Assembly (NCBI RefSeq): GCF_007993935.1
Contig: NZ_VITY01000002.1
Coordinates: 558,001-622,000 of the forward strand
DNA: 64,000 nt
Reading direction: 5' to 3'
DNA from: Bradyrhizobium macuxiense
Lineage (GTDB): Bacteria; Pseudomonadota; Alphaproteobacteria; Rhizobiales; Xanthobacteraceae
Position numbers and translations under genes: made by a program
Shown: positions 15,851 through 24,610 of the stretch, piece by piece
Numbering within the stretch: position 1 is the first letter of the stretch
How the letters are laid out: each line of letters opens with the position of its first letter
Notes under the pieces: generated by a model
What the model was told of the DNA's origin: nothing
The model's database searches: none
What the model saw: only the letters and a program-made list of their open reading frames with translations

Positions 15851-17278
15851 TTGAAGGTCTTATTCGTCACGACGGAGATGGACGATTTCGTCCGCGTGGG
15901 CGGGCTCGGTGCCGTTTCCGCAGCACTTCCCCGGGCGCTGCGCCCCTGGAGCGACGTCAGGATCATGCTTCCCGGTTACCGGGATGTGGTCGAGCAGTTC
16001 ACTCATGTTGAAATCGTTGGACAATGCGCAAGCCTTGCGGAGATGCCGGCTTGCACGCTCGGGCGCGCATCGACCAGGGACGGGCTACCGGTCTATGTGC
16101 TGCTGTGTCCAGAGCTCTACGACCGGCCGGGCAATCCCTACGGCGATGAGTCCGGCCGCGACTGGGCCGACAACGACATCCGGTTCGGCCGTTTTGCCTC
16201 CGCCGCTGCCGAACTTGCAGCCGGAACGCTGGACAAGAATTGGGCAGCCGACCTCGTTCACGCCAATGACTGGCAGGCCGCGCTCACGCCCGCCTATCTC
16301 GCCTGGCGTCAGCTGCGGATTCCGTCAATCCTGACCATCCACAATCTCGCTTATCAGGGCCTGTTTCCGCGGGACTCGCTGCGGCGGATCGGCGCACCGG
16401 AAAGCTCATTCCACATCGACGGGCTGGAGTTCTACGACAAGCTCTCCTTCCTCAAGGGCGGCCTCGTCTACGCCTCGCATCTGACCACGGTCAGCGCGAC
16501 CTATGCGAAGGAGATCACGACCGCCGAGCTCGGCTGCGGGCTGGAAGGGCTGCTGCGCGTCCGCTCCGACGCCGACCAGCTGACCGGCATCCTGAACGGC
16601 ATCGACGAGAGCTGGGACCCACGCCACTGCGCGCAGCTCGCGCAACCATTCGGCACCGGCGACTGGAAGGGCAAGCAGGCCAACGCCGACTACGTCCGCC
16701 GGCAGTTCGGGCTTGCGGTCTCGCGCGGGCCGATCTTCGGCCTGGTCGCGCGGCTGGTGCATCAGAAGGGCGTCGACCTCGTGCTGTCGGCCGCCGACGA
16801 AATCATCAGGGATGGCGGACAGATCGTCGTCACCGGCAGCGGCGAGCCCGCGATCGAGGACGCCCTGGTGGCCGCGCACCGGCGCCGGCCGGACGCGATC
16901 GGCGTCATCATCGGCTTCAACGACGCCCAGGCCCGCCGCATCTTCGCCGGCAGCGATTTCACCCTGATGCCGTCGCGCTTCGAGCCCTGCGGCCTCAGCC
17001 AGATGTACGCGCAGCGCTTCGGCTCGCTGCCGATCGGTCACCAGACCGGCGGGCTTGCCGAAACTATCGCCGACGGCGAGACCGGCTTCCTGTTCCCGCA
17101 GCCGTCGGCGGAATCCTTCCTCGGCGGCGTCAGGCGCGCATTCGACGCCTACCGCGCCAAGGATCGCCTCAACGCCATGCGCGCCAGCGCGATGGCCAAG
17201 TCCTACAGCTGGGACCTGTCGGCCGCCTGCTACAGCGCGCTGTACAAAAGGCTGGTGATGCCGCGGGCGGCCGCGTAG
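15851..17278 (+). CDS. glgA: Glycogen synthase (ADP-glucose type, GT5)
   Basis: A 475-residue GT5 glycosyltransferase that extends alpha-1,4-glucan from ADP-glucose. It begins KVLFVTTEMDDF and shows HANDWQAALTPAYL, TIHNLAYQG, TVSATYAKEI, ILNGIDESWDP, GLVARLVHQKGVDLVL and the C-terminal nucleotide-sugar motif SRFEPCGLSQMYAQRFGSLPI. Two points are unusual: the start is a TTG (15851, with GAGGG 6 bases before; TTG 15848 is also possible), and the N-terminal KTGGL loop that contacts ADP-glucose is RVGGL (residues 15-19). No glgB or glgC accompanies it, although a debranching-type glucosidase lies at 22298. Confidence 0.87.
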   Translation: MKVLFVTTEMDDFVRVGGLGAVSAALPRALRPWSDVRIMLPGYRDVVEQFTHVEIVGQCASLAEMPACTLGRASTRDGLPVYVLLCPELYDRPGNPYGDESGRDWADNDIRFGRFASAAAELAAGTLDKNWAADLVHANDWQAALTPAYLAWRQLRIPSILTIHNLAYQGLFPRDSLRRIGAPESSFHIDGLEFYDKLSFLKGGLVYASHLTTVSATYAKEITTAELGCGLEGLLRVRSDADQLTGILNGIDESWDPRHCAQLAQPFGTGDWKGKQANADYVRRQFGLAVSRGPIFGLVARLVHQKGVDLVLSAADEIIRDGGQIVVTGSGEPAIEDALVAAHRRRPDAIGVIIGFNDAQARRIFAGSDFTLMPSRFEPCGLSQMYAQRFGSLPIGHQTGGLAETIADGETGFLFPQPSAESFLGGVRRAFDAYRAKDRLNAMRASAMAKSYSWDLSAACYSALYKRLVMPRAAA

Positions 17279-17291
17279 GCGGCCCGCCTCG

Positions 17292-17308
17292 CAGGCTTGC
17301 GAAGCCTG
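17292..17308. terminator. Possible hairpin terminator after glgA
   Basis: CAGGCTT at 17292-17298 and AAGCCTG at 17302-17308 form a 7-bp stem with a 3-base loop, 13 bases after the glgA stop. No T-run follows, so function as an intrinsic terminator is uncertain. Confidence 0.35.
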
Positions 17309-17459
17309 GTTGCTCTGGGATCCCAGCGCACCAGTAACAATCGGGTCATTGCAACGAACCTTTCAGGCAGTCACGTCGCCCCACCACTGGACGACGACGC
17401 ATGCGTGAAATTGCGAATGATGGACTTTTGGCCAAACGCGATTGCGATGGAGGAACATC

Positions 17460-18518
17460 ATGGACGTCAACGAAGAGCGTCTCAATTCATTCATGGGAAA
17501 GATGATTGGCGATGTCGGCGCGGCGATGAACGCCTCGCTGATGCTGCTGGGCGACAAGCTTGGGCTGTACAAGGCTCTCGCGCAGCAAGGACCGATGGAC
17601 GCCGCGGCCCTTGCCAAGGCAACAGGAACAGCCGGGCGTTACGTTCAAGAATGGCTGTCGGCGCAAGCCGCCTCCGGCTACATTGAATACGATAGCAAGA
17701 CCGGAAAATTCTCGATGCTGCCCGAGCAGGCGCTCGCGCTCGCCGACGAGGACAGTCCGGTCTTCCTCGGCGCGGTCGGAAACCTGGTCGGCGCGACCTT
17801 TCTCGACGAGCCGAAAATTACCGACGCGTTCAAGACCGGCAAGGGCGTCGGCTGGAATAGGCGCAGCGAGTGCCTGTTCTGCGGCACCGCCCGGTTCTTC
17901 CGCACCAGCTACAAGCACTATCTGGTGCAGGAATGGCTGCCGGCGCTCGAGGGTGTCGTCGACAAGCTGAAGAAGGGCGCCGTCGTCGCCGACGTCGGCT
18001 GCGGGCACGGCGTCTCGACGCGGTTGATGGCGGAAGCGTTTCCGAAATCGACCTTCTACGGCTTCGACTATCACGACGGCTCGATCCAGACGGCGCGAAT
18101 GTCCGCCAAGGAGGCGGGATTGTCGGACCGCGTCCATTTCCAGACGCACTCGGCCAAGGACTTCCCCGCCAACAATTATGACCTTGTGTGCTTCTTCGAC
18201 TGTCTTCACGACATGGGCGACCCGGTCGGCGCCCTCAAGCACACGCGCTCGACCCTCGCCGACGACGGCACCTGCATGTTGATCGAGCCGTTCGCCAACG
18301 ACCGGTTGGAGGACAACCTCAATCCGATCGGGCGGGTCTACTACGCCGCGTCGACGATGATCTGCACGCCGGCCTCGCTGGACCAGGAGGTCGGGCTAGC
18401 GCTCGGCGCGCAGGCCGGCGAGACCAGGTTGCGCGAGGTGGCGCGCCAGGGCGGCTTCTCACGCTTCCGCCGCGCGGCGGAAACGCCGTTCAACCTGATC
18501 CTGGAAGCTCGGCCGTAA
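17460..18518 (+). CDS. SAM-dependent methyltransferase with N-terminal winged helix
   Basis: A 352-residue protein. The N-terminal ~100 residues form the dimerisation/winged-helix part seen in O-methyltransferase-like proteins (GLYKALAQQGPMDAAALAKATGTAGRYVQEWL). The class I SAM fold follows, with motif I VVADVGCGHGVSTRL (about 175-189), FYGFDYHDGSIQ as the acidic loop, and FFDCLHDMGDPVGALKHTRSTL as motif IV/post. ATG at 17460 is preceded by GGAGGAAC; ATG at 17442 is in frame but lacks a ribosome site. It stands alone between glgA and a convergent L,D-transpeptidase. The substrate is unknown. Confidence 0.83.
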   Translation: MDVNEERLNSFMGKMIGDVGAAMNASLMLLGDKLGLYKALAQQGPMDAAALAKATGTAGRYVQEWLSAQAASGYIEYDSKTGKFSMLPEQALALADEDSPVFLGAVGNLVGATFLDEPKITDAFKTGKGVGWNRRSECLFCGTARFFRTSYKHYLVQEWLPALEGVVDKLKKGAVVADVGCGHGVSTRLMAEAFPKSTFYGFDYHDGSIQTARMSAKEAGLSDRVHFQTHSAKDFPANNYDLVCFFDCLHDMGDPVGALKHTRSTLADDGTCMLIEPFANDRLEDNLNPIGRVYYAASTMICTPASLDQEVGLALGAQAGETRLREVARQGGFSRFRRAAETPFNLILEARP

Positions 18519-18533
18519 AGTCGCCACGCGACT

Positions 18534-18558
18534 GGACGGCGGTGTCACACCGCCGTCC
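18534..18558. terminator. Strong bidirectional hairpin between convergent genes
   Basis: GGACGGCGGTG (18534-18544) and CACCGCCGTCC (18548-18558) form a perfect 11-bp GC-rich stem with a 3-base loop. It sits between the convergent methyltransferase and L,D-transpeptidase genes and probably terminates both. Confidence 0.75.
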
Positions 18559-18588
18559 GGTGCTCGTTCGGGCTTTGCCGCCGTCGGC

Positions 18589-20211
18589 CTACCAGTCCTG
18601 CGATTGCCAGTAGAACTGGCCGCCGCGACGGCGCGGATTGGCGGCCTGAGGATTGCCATAATACGGCGTGCCGTACTGGGTCGGCGCCTGGGGATTGCCG
18701 TATTGGGGATAGCCGTATTGGGTGCCCGACTGGGGATTCCAGCTGCGCTGGGAGAAGAAGCCGAAACCGTCGTCGTCCCCGCTCGCAACCATGCCGTCGT
18801 CCATCATGGGCCGGGTCGGCTTGCGCGTGATGAAGCCGCCCTGGGGCTGGTTGCTCAGCACAGCGACGAACTCGGTGCGGTAGTTGGTCTCGGCGCTCAA
18901 CGGCTCATCCGAGATGATGATCGACGAGCGCGGCACGGCGGTCGGCGCAATCCGATCCAGCACGTCCTGCGGGATGGTGACGCGGTCGAGCGCGTCCTTG
19001 GCGTTGTCGCCGTCGTCGATCGTCACCTCGGTCCAGCGCAGGCCGGCGCCGTTGCGCGCCATTGCCGTGTAGATGTGCGTGCCGATCGGCTTGTCCGGAT
19101 CGCGAATGGTGACGGGAACCTCGATGCTGGAATCGAACACCTCGCCGCCATCGGCCCACGGCTTGTGAGTGTTGCGCCGCACGTAAAGCTTCTGCGTCGC
19201 GCGGCTGATGTAGACCGAGACCGGCTCGAGCGCGAGCTTCGCCTCGGTCGCCGCCTGCTGGGTATCGGTCTTCTTGGCCTCGGCCGCCTTGGCCGCGTCC
19301 TTTGCGGCCGCCGCGGCATCGAGCTTCGGCTTGGCGTCGCCCTGGGCTGCCTCGTATTGCGTGGTCGCTTCCGCGGCCTTGGCGACCGCCTTCTGCTTCA
19401 GATCCTCGGCGCGCGCCTTGGCCTGGTCAGTCTTGGCATTGACGAGCGTCTTGTCGGCCAACGCAACCGCAGCGTCGGCACGGGTCTTGGTCTGTTGCAG
19501 TTTGCGCAGCGACGCCGGCGTGAACAGTGCCGCTTCCTTGGTCGCGGCCGCGGAGGCCTTCTTGGCCTCGTCGGCCACCTTGGCGGCATCCGCCGCCTCG
19601 CGCGAGAGCTTTTCAGCGCGCGCCGGAGCATCTGCCATGGCCTGGGCGTTCGGCACGAACAGGGCTGGATGGGTGAAGTCGACCGGGGCCGCATCGTTCG
19701 GCGCGATGATCACCCGCATCCCGATGCGCGTCTTGTCGAACAGCTTCTCGGCAAAGTCATAGGGCATGCGCACGCAGCCATGGGAGGCGGCATATCCCGG
19801 CAGCGGCCCGCCGTGTAGCGCGACGCCGTTCCAGGTGATGCGCTGCATGTTCGGCATCCAGGCATCGTCGTACATGGTTGAGTGATGGTCCTTGTCCTTC
19901 TCGACCAGCGCAAAGACGCCGGCCGGCGTTTCGCGGCCCTTGACGCCGCTCGATACCGGCGCGCGGTAAATCCAGCCGTCGGCGTCGTAGAAGGTCACCT
20001 TCTGGGCGCTGATCGACACGATCGCCATGATCGGCTCGCCCGCGGCGCGCGGCGCGGTCGCCTCGACCGTTGCCGCAGGGCGCTGCTGCTTTGCAGCGGC
20101 GCCGCCGGTCAATGACGCAAGTGTGACCATGGCCGCGAAAGTCACAAAGGCGGGAGGCCCCCAACGCCGCATCGCTCCGGTGATTTGCGCCGTCGTCGTA
20201 CGATTTTCCAT
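18589..20211 (-). CDS. L,D-transpeptidase (YkuD) with coiled coil and degenerate second domain
   Basis: A 540-residue exported protein. It has a signal peptide (about 15-40), a YkuD domain (about 60-172) with the catalytic HGGPLPGYAASHGCVRMP, i.e. His133 and Cys146, an Ala/Lys-rich predicted coiled coil (about 195-325), then a second YkuD-like fold (about 328-480; SVYISRATQKLYV, VPVTIRDPDKPIGTHIY) in which I see no SHGC catalytic motif, and a Tyr/Gly/Pro/Gln tail with repeated YGNPQ units ending in the basic RRRGG segment. The enzyme would make 3-3 cross-links in peptidoglycan or attach proteins to it. ATG at 20211 follows GAGGAA at correct spacing; an upstream extension to 20319 lacks one. 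Single gene, not in an operon. Confidence 0.87.
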   Translation of the reverse strand: MENRTTTAQITGAMRRWGPPAFVTFAAMVTLASLTGGAAAKQQRPAATVEATAPRAAGEPIMAIVSISAQKVTFYDADGWIYRAPVSSGVKGRETPAGVFALVEKDKDHHSTMYDDAWMPNMQRITWNGVALHGGPLPGYAASHGCVRMPYDFAEKLFDKTRIGMRVIIAPNDAAPVDFTHPALFVPNAQAMADAPARAEKLSREAADAAKVADEAKKASAAATKEAALFTPASLRKLQQTKTRADAAVALADKTLVNAKTDQAKARAEDLKQKAVAKAAEATTQYEAAQGDAKPKLDAAAAAKDAAKAAEAKKTDTQQAATEAKLALEPVSVYISRATQKLYVRRNTHKPWADGGEVFDSSIEVPVTIRDPDKPIGTHIYTAMARNGAGLRWTEVTIDDGDNAKDALDRVTIPQDVLDRIAPTAVPRSSIIISDEPLSAETNYRTEFVAVLSNQPQGGFITRKPTRPMMDDGMVASGDDDGFGFFSQRSWNPQSGTQYGYPQYGNPQAPTQYGTPYYGNPQAANPRRRGGQFYWQSQDW

Positions 20212-20374
20212 GCCATTCCTCGGTCGAAAAGCCTGCCCGCGCTGCGCCGATCGGTACCAGATCACGATTTTGGATTGATTAATCCAGGGGACTACCAGCT
20301 CGTTCCAGCAGCAAATCACTCATATATGACGGCGCATCCATGAGGAAGGGCGCCGGGAGCCAAACCTGCCTTCG

Positions 20375-21607
20375 TCATGCCGTCCGCCGCGTCTCCGGCA
20401 TCACCAGCCAGATCACGAACAGCCCGAGCGCGGCGACGCCGGCGAGGCCCATGAAGGCGGTGCTGCTGCCGAGCTTGTCGCTGACATAGCCGGCCAGCAC
20501 GGTGCTGAGCGACGCGCCGATGCCGACGGCGGTTCCGACAATGCCCTGCGCCAGGTTGAAATGGCCGCTGCCGAACGCCACGTCGGCCACGATCAGCGGC
20601 ACCATCACGCTGAAGATCGCCGCCGTGATGCCGTCGAAGATCTGCACCGCGACCAGCAGATAGGGATCGCGCACCGTTGCGAACAACACACCGCGGATCG
20701 CCAGCGAGGCGAAGGCCAGCAGGAGCAATGGCCGCCGGCCCAAAGCCTGGGCCTTGCGGCCGACCGACGGCGAGCACAACGCGACGATCGCCTGCGGCAC
20801 GATGATGCAGGCCGCGATCAGGACCGGCGCCCATTGGCTCGACCGCGCGGTGACCACGCCCGCCATCAGCGGCAGCATCGCGGCATTGGCCAACTGGAAC
20901 AGCATCATCGCGCCGGCAAAGATCAGCAGTGTCCGGTGCCGCACCAGAGTGATGACGCTGGTGGCGCGCTTGTCGGGAACCTCACGCTTCACCTCGCCAT
21001 GAGCCTGCGCGATGTCGATCTCGCGCTCGCGGATCCGTGCCAGCGACAACAAGGTCGGGATCGCCAGGATGAAGGTCACGAGGAACACGGAGCGGCTCGA
21101 CAAAAAATAACCGCAAGCCCCCATCAGCGCCGCCGCCGAGCCGCTGCCGAGCGAGGCAAACCGCGCATTGCGGCCGAGCCGCTCGCCGATTGCCCGCGGC
21201 CCGACCAGGCCGAGGCTGATCGCGGCGATCGCGGGTCCCAGCACGCAGCTTGCAAGCGCGTGCAGCGTCGCGGCGAGCGTCACCACGGGAAAGATCGGCC
21301 ACAGCGCGTAGGCCAGCGCGGCTGACCCGATCGCGGCGACCGCGCAGCCCGCGACAATGCGCTCCGAGCGCGCCGCATCCACGATCGCCCCGCCGGGCAT
21401 CTGTCCCAGCAGGCCGATGATGCCGCCGATCGAGAGCACGAAGCCGATCTCGACCTGGGTCCATTTCTGGGTCGTCAGATAGACCGCAATGAACGGGCCG
21501 AACCCGGTTTGCACGTCGGCCAGGAAGAAAATGAACCAGTCGAGCCCGCGCTGGCTTTCGCGCGACGGCGCGCGCGGCCCCTCCGGGCTGGGCTGATCGG
21601 GGGTCAT
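20375..21607 (-). CDS. MFS transporter
   Basis: A 410-residue major facilitator with about 12 hydrophobic segments. The loop 2-3 motif of the superfamily appears as GLLGQMPGGAIVDAARSERI, and its repeat in the second half as PSVGRKAQALGRRPLLLLAF. ATG at 21607 (after GTG 21613 in frame) was chosen; neither has a good ribosome site. Drug or metabolite efflux is the commonest role for relatives, but the substrate cannot be inferred. The neighbours are unrelated stand-alone genes. Confidence 0.85.
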   Translation of the reverse strand: MTPDQPSPEGPRAPSRESQRGLDWFIFFLADVQTGFGPFIAVYLTTQKWTQVEIGFVLSIGGIIGLLGQMPGGAIVDAARSERIVAGCAVAAIGSAALAYALWPIFPVVTLAATLHALASCVLGPAIAAISLGLVGPRAIGERLGRNARFASLGSGSAAALMGACGYFLSSRSVFLVTFILAIPTLLSLARIREREIDIAQAHGEVKREVPDKRATSVITLVRHRTLLIFAGAMMLFQLANAAMLPLMAGVVTARSSQWAPVLIAACIIVPQAIVALCSPSVGRKAQALGRRPLLLLAFASLAIRGVLFATVRDPYLLVAVQIFDGITAAIFSVMVPLIVADVAFGSGHFNLAQGIVGTAVGIGASLSTVLAGYVSDKLGSSTAFMGLAGVAALGLFVIWLVMPETRRTA

Positions 21608-21701
21608 CGACACAATATTGGTGCCGCCGGCAGATCGTTCGCCACGATCGTCGCCAACCGTCTCGAAGGAAGGGTTCGGACGCGCGACCAGCTTTTGCCC
21701 C

Positions 21702-22226
21702 CTAATGCTCGTAGTCCCATGGATGGAGATTGCCGGCCGCGCCCAGCACGATCAGCGGCGTATCTTCCTTGTATTCCGGCGCAGCGCTCACCTGCTGCTT
21801 GTTGAGGTCCAGCGTAATGCTGTCGCTCTTGCTGGAAACGCCAGCGAAGCGCAGCGCGTTCCAGTCGACCACGATCTTGCGGCTGCCGACGCCGAGAAAG
21901 CCGCCGAAATCGATCACCGCGGCGCGCACCTTGCCGTCGCGGTCGACGATGACGTCAACGATGCGGCCCATGTCCTCATTGGCGGAACTGCGAACGTCGC
22001 GCCCGAGAATGCCGTGGGCATCGCGCGCCCCGATCACGGTCACCGACGGCGGCGGCGACGGCTCCTTGGCCTGCTCCTTCGGTGCTCCAGCGGCCGGCGG
22101 CGCGGGAGTTGCCGGCGTCGCCTGCGCAGCCGGCGGCGGCGACGGCACTTCGTCGTCGGCCGCACGGACACCAGCGCATGTCAGCAGCGCCGCTGCGACC
22201 AGTATAACCATGACCCTCGGACGCAT
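21702..22226 (-). CDS. Exported PRC-barrel domain protein
   Basis: A 174-residue protein with a signal peptide (MRPRVMVILVAAALLTCAGVRA), a Pro/Ala-rich linker (about 25-55), and a PRC-barrel domain (about 60-130): GILGRDVRSSANEDMGRIVDVIVDRDGKVRAAVIDFGGFLGVGSRKIVVDW. PRC barrels bind protein or RNA partners and are common in exported proteins of rhizobia, where their role is not known. ATG at 22226 is preceded by GGGGAGAGAG. Confidence 0.8.
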   Translation of the reverse strand: MRPRVMVILVAAALLTCAGVRAADDEVPSPPPAAQATPATPAPPAAGAPKEQAKEPSPPPSVTVIGARDAHGILGRDVRSSANEDMGRIVDVIVDRDGKVRAAVIDFGGFLGVGSRKIVVDWNALRFAGVSSKSDSITLDLNKQQVSAAPEYKEDTPLIVLGAAGNLHPWDYEH

Positions 22227-22297
22227 GTTACTCTCTCCCCACGATTTCCCTGGCGTGCGCATGCCGCACGACGACGATCCACGCCGCGCGACGACGC

Positions 22298-24499
22298 TTA
22301 ATGCGTCAGCACGATCGACACCTGGATCTGGCCGCGCGTGCGCAACACTTCGAGTGACACCTCGTCGCCGTGGCGGCGCAGCCGCAGATCGACACTGGAT
22401 GCGCCGAGCCTGAGATCGCGCAGCACCACGTCGTTAAGGAATTCCGGCAGGCACGGATCGCGCAGCCTGATCTCGCCACGGGCAGTGTCGAACTCCAGCC
22501 CGAGCGCGGCCTCCAGCAGCGTGAACGGCGTCGCGCTCGCCCAGGCCTGCGGTGCGCAGGCCACCGGATAGAGCACCGGGCCGCGCCGGCGCTCACGGCG
22601 GAAGCCGCAGAACAGCTCCGGCAGCCGCCGCAGCTCCATGTAGCTCGCGGCGTCGAACAGGCCCTTGAACAGATGCGCGACCGAATGCTTGAGGCCGTAG
22701 CGCGCGAGCCCGAGTGCAATCAGCGCATTGTCATGCGGCCAGATCGAGCCGTCGTGATAGGACATCGGGTTGTAGCGCGCTTCGCCCACGGCAACGGTGC
22801 GGATGCCCCAACCAGAGAAGAACTTCTGGCTCATCAGATCGGCGGCAACTCGCCGCGCGCGGTCTTGGCGCACCATGCCGGAAAACAGGGTTTGTCCGGC
22901 ATTCGAGGTGCGCACCCTGCACGGCTGCTTGGCGCCGTCGAGCGCGACGGCATAGGTGCCGAGTTCCTCGCACCAGAATGCCTCCTCGAACCGCGCGCGC
23001 AGCCGTTCGGCCTCGGCTTCGAGCTTCACAGCCTTGTCCATAAAGCCGAGCTGGCGCGCCGCGCGTGCGGCAAGCCGCTTGCCGGCAAACACATAGCCCT
23101 GCACTTCCGCCAGCGCGATATTTCCCTCGGCGAGCGTTCCGTCGGCATGGAAGATGGCGTCGAAGGAATCCTTCCAGCCTTGATTGCGCAGCCCCTCTTC
23201 GGTCGCACGCTGATACTCGACGAAGCCATCGCGATCGGGATCGCCAGGACCGTCGATCCATTGCAATCCGGCCTCGACCGCGGGCCACAGCTCGCGCAAC
23301 GTCTCAACGTCGCCAGTGCGCTCCAGATAGAGCCCGGCGAGCAGCACGAACAGCGGCGTCGAATCGACGCTGCCGTAGTAATGCGCGAACGGCACCTCGC
23401 GCAGCGCGGCCATCTCGCCGCCGCGCATCTCGTGCAGGATCTTGCCCGGCGCGGCATCGGCCAGCGGATCGACCGCCTTGGCCTGGAATAGCGCCAGCCG
23501 CTTCAGCACGCCCTTGGCGATCCGCGGATCGACCCACAGCATCTGCAGCGCCGTGATCAGCCCGTCGCGGCCGAACGTCGTCGAATACCAGGGAATGCCG
23601 GCATAGGGGTAACGGCCCTGCGGCGTCTCCGTCATCAGCATGTTGAGGTCGGCCATCGCCTGGCACAGCACCTCGTTGAAGATGTTGTTCGAGGTCTCGA
23701 TCGAGGCCGCACCAGCCGACGAATTCCGCATCTCGCGGCGATGCGCCAACAGCCCGCGGAAGAACGGCACCGGCTTCTGCATGATCGGCTTGTTGCACGA
23801 CACCGCGACGAACAGCGAGGTGACCTGCGCGGGCTCGAGATCGAAATGATAGGTCGCGGCGTTGACCGACAGCCGGGTCGGCCGCGGATCGAAATGCAGC
23901 GCGGTGATCCGCGTCTGCTCGTCGAGGCCGCAATATTCCAGCACGACGTCGGTCGGACCGAGCAGCTTGCTCGAACCGATGCCGCGCCGCGGCCGCCGCT
24001 CGCCGCGCACCTCGAACAGGTCGGCGAAATCATTGTCGAACAGCAGCGTCAGATCGAAGCTTGCGGCATGATCGCCGTGGTTCTGCAGGCCGATCCGCTG
24101 ATAGGCGGTGCCGCGCCACAGGAAGATCGAGCGTACGATGTGCAGCGTATCCTTCGGCAGAGTCAGGCGGCCGTCGCGATAGACGTCGGAATTGGTGAGA
24201 TCAACCGTCAGCGCCGAATTGTCGTCGCGCATGTTGGAGCCGAGCAGCAGCGGCTGCACGTCCTCCAGCACCATTTCCAGCCGCGCGAGGTAGCGCGTGT
24301 CGGCGTTGAACAGGCCGTCGGGCCCGCCGGCCGAGGCGCCGATGTCGCCGTGGCTGTCGAGCACGATGAAGGTGTCGTCATGCTTGAGCGAGCGCCGCGG
24401 CCGCGCCGCGGGCCCGGTCATCGGAATGTAGAACGGCGATTCGGCGACACGCTCTGTGATGCGAGCAGTGATGATCTGCGTAACGACGTCGGCTGCCAT
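22298..24499 (-). CDS. Glycogen-debranching-type amylo-alpha-1,6-glucosidase
   Basis: A 733-residue protein. The N-terminal ~230 residues match the bacterial GDE_N_bis domain (FIVLDSHGDIG, GLFNADTRYLARLEMVL, LLLFDNDFADLFEVRG), and the C-terminal (alpha/alpha)6 barrel has PYAGIPWYSTTFGRDGLITALQML, GYVFAGKRLAARAARQLG, NAGQTLFSGM, and YHDGSIWPHDNALIALGLARYG, which hold the acidic catalytic residues of this GH family. It trims alpha-1,6 branches in glycogen or related glucans. Together with glgA (15851) and the GT4 enzyme (26686) it gives a loosely clustered glucan theme, but the genes are not co-transcribed. Confidence 0.87.
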   Translation of the reverse strand: MAADVVTQIITARITERVAESPFYIPMTGPAARPRRSLKHDDTFIVLDSHGDIGASAGGPDGLFNADTRYLARLEMVLEDVQPLLLGSNMRDDNSALTVDLTNSDVYRDGRLTLPKDTLHIVRSIFLWRGTAYQRIGLQNHGDHAASFDLTLLFDNDFADLFEVRGERRPRRGIGSSKLLGPTDVVLEYCGLDEQTRITALHFDPRPTRLSVNAATYHFDLEPAQVTSLFVAVSCNKPIMQKPVPFFRGLLAHRREMRNSSAGAASIETSNNIFNEVLCQAMADLNMLMTETPQGRYPYAGIPWYSTTFGRDGLITALQMLWVDPRIAKGVLKRLALFQAKAVDPLADAAPGKILHEMRGGEMAALREVPFAHYYGSVDSTPLFVLLAGLYLERTGDVETLRELWPAVEAGLQWIDGPGDPDRDGFVEYQRATEEGLRNQGWKDSFDAIFHADGTLAEGNIALAEVQGYVFAGKRLAARAARQLGFMDKAVKLEAEAERLRARFEEAFWCEELGTYAVALDGAKQPCRVRTSNAGQTLFSGMVRQDRARRVAADLMSQKFFSGWGIRTVAVGEARYNPMSYHDGSIWPHDNALIALGLARYGLKHSVAHLFKGLFDAASYMELRRLPELFCGFRRERRRGPVLYPVACAPQAWASATPFTLLEAALGLEFDTARGEIRLRDPCLPEFLNDVVLRDLRLGASSVDLRLRRHGDEVSLEVLRTRGQIQVSIVLTH

Positions 24500-24610
24500 C
24501 TGAACCTCTGGCGACTTTGCTTAGACCGATTTTTGGCTCGACTCTCGGTTCGAACGAACGCACCGGAACGCAAGAACACGCGGTCCAAGAACACGCTTGA
24601 TGGCGCGGGG

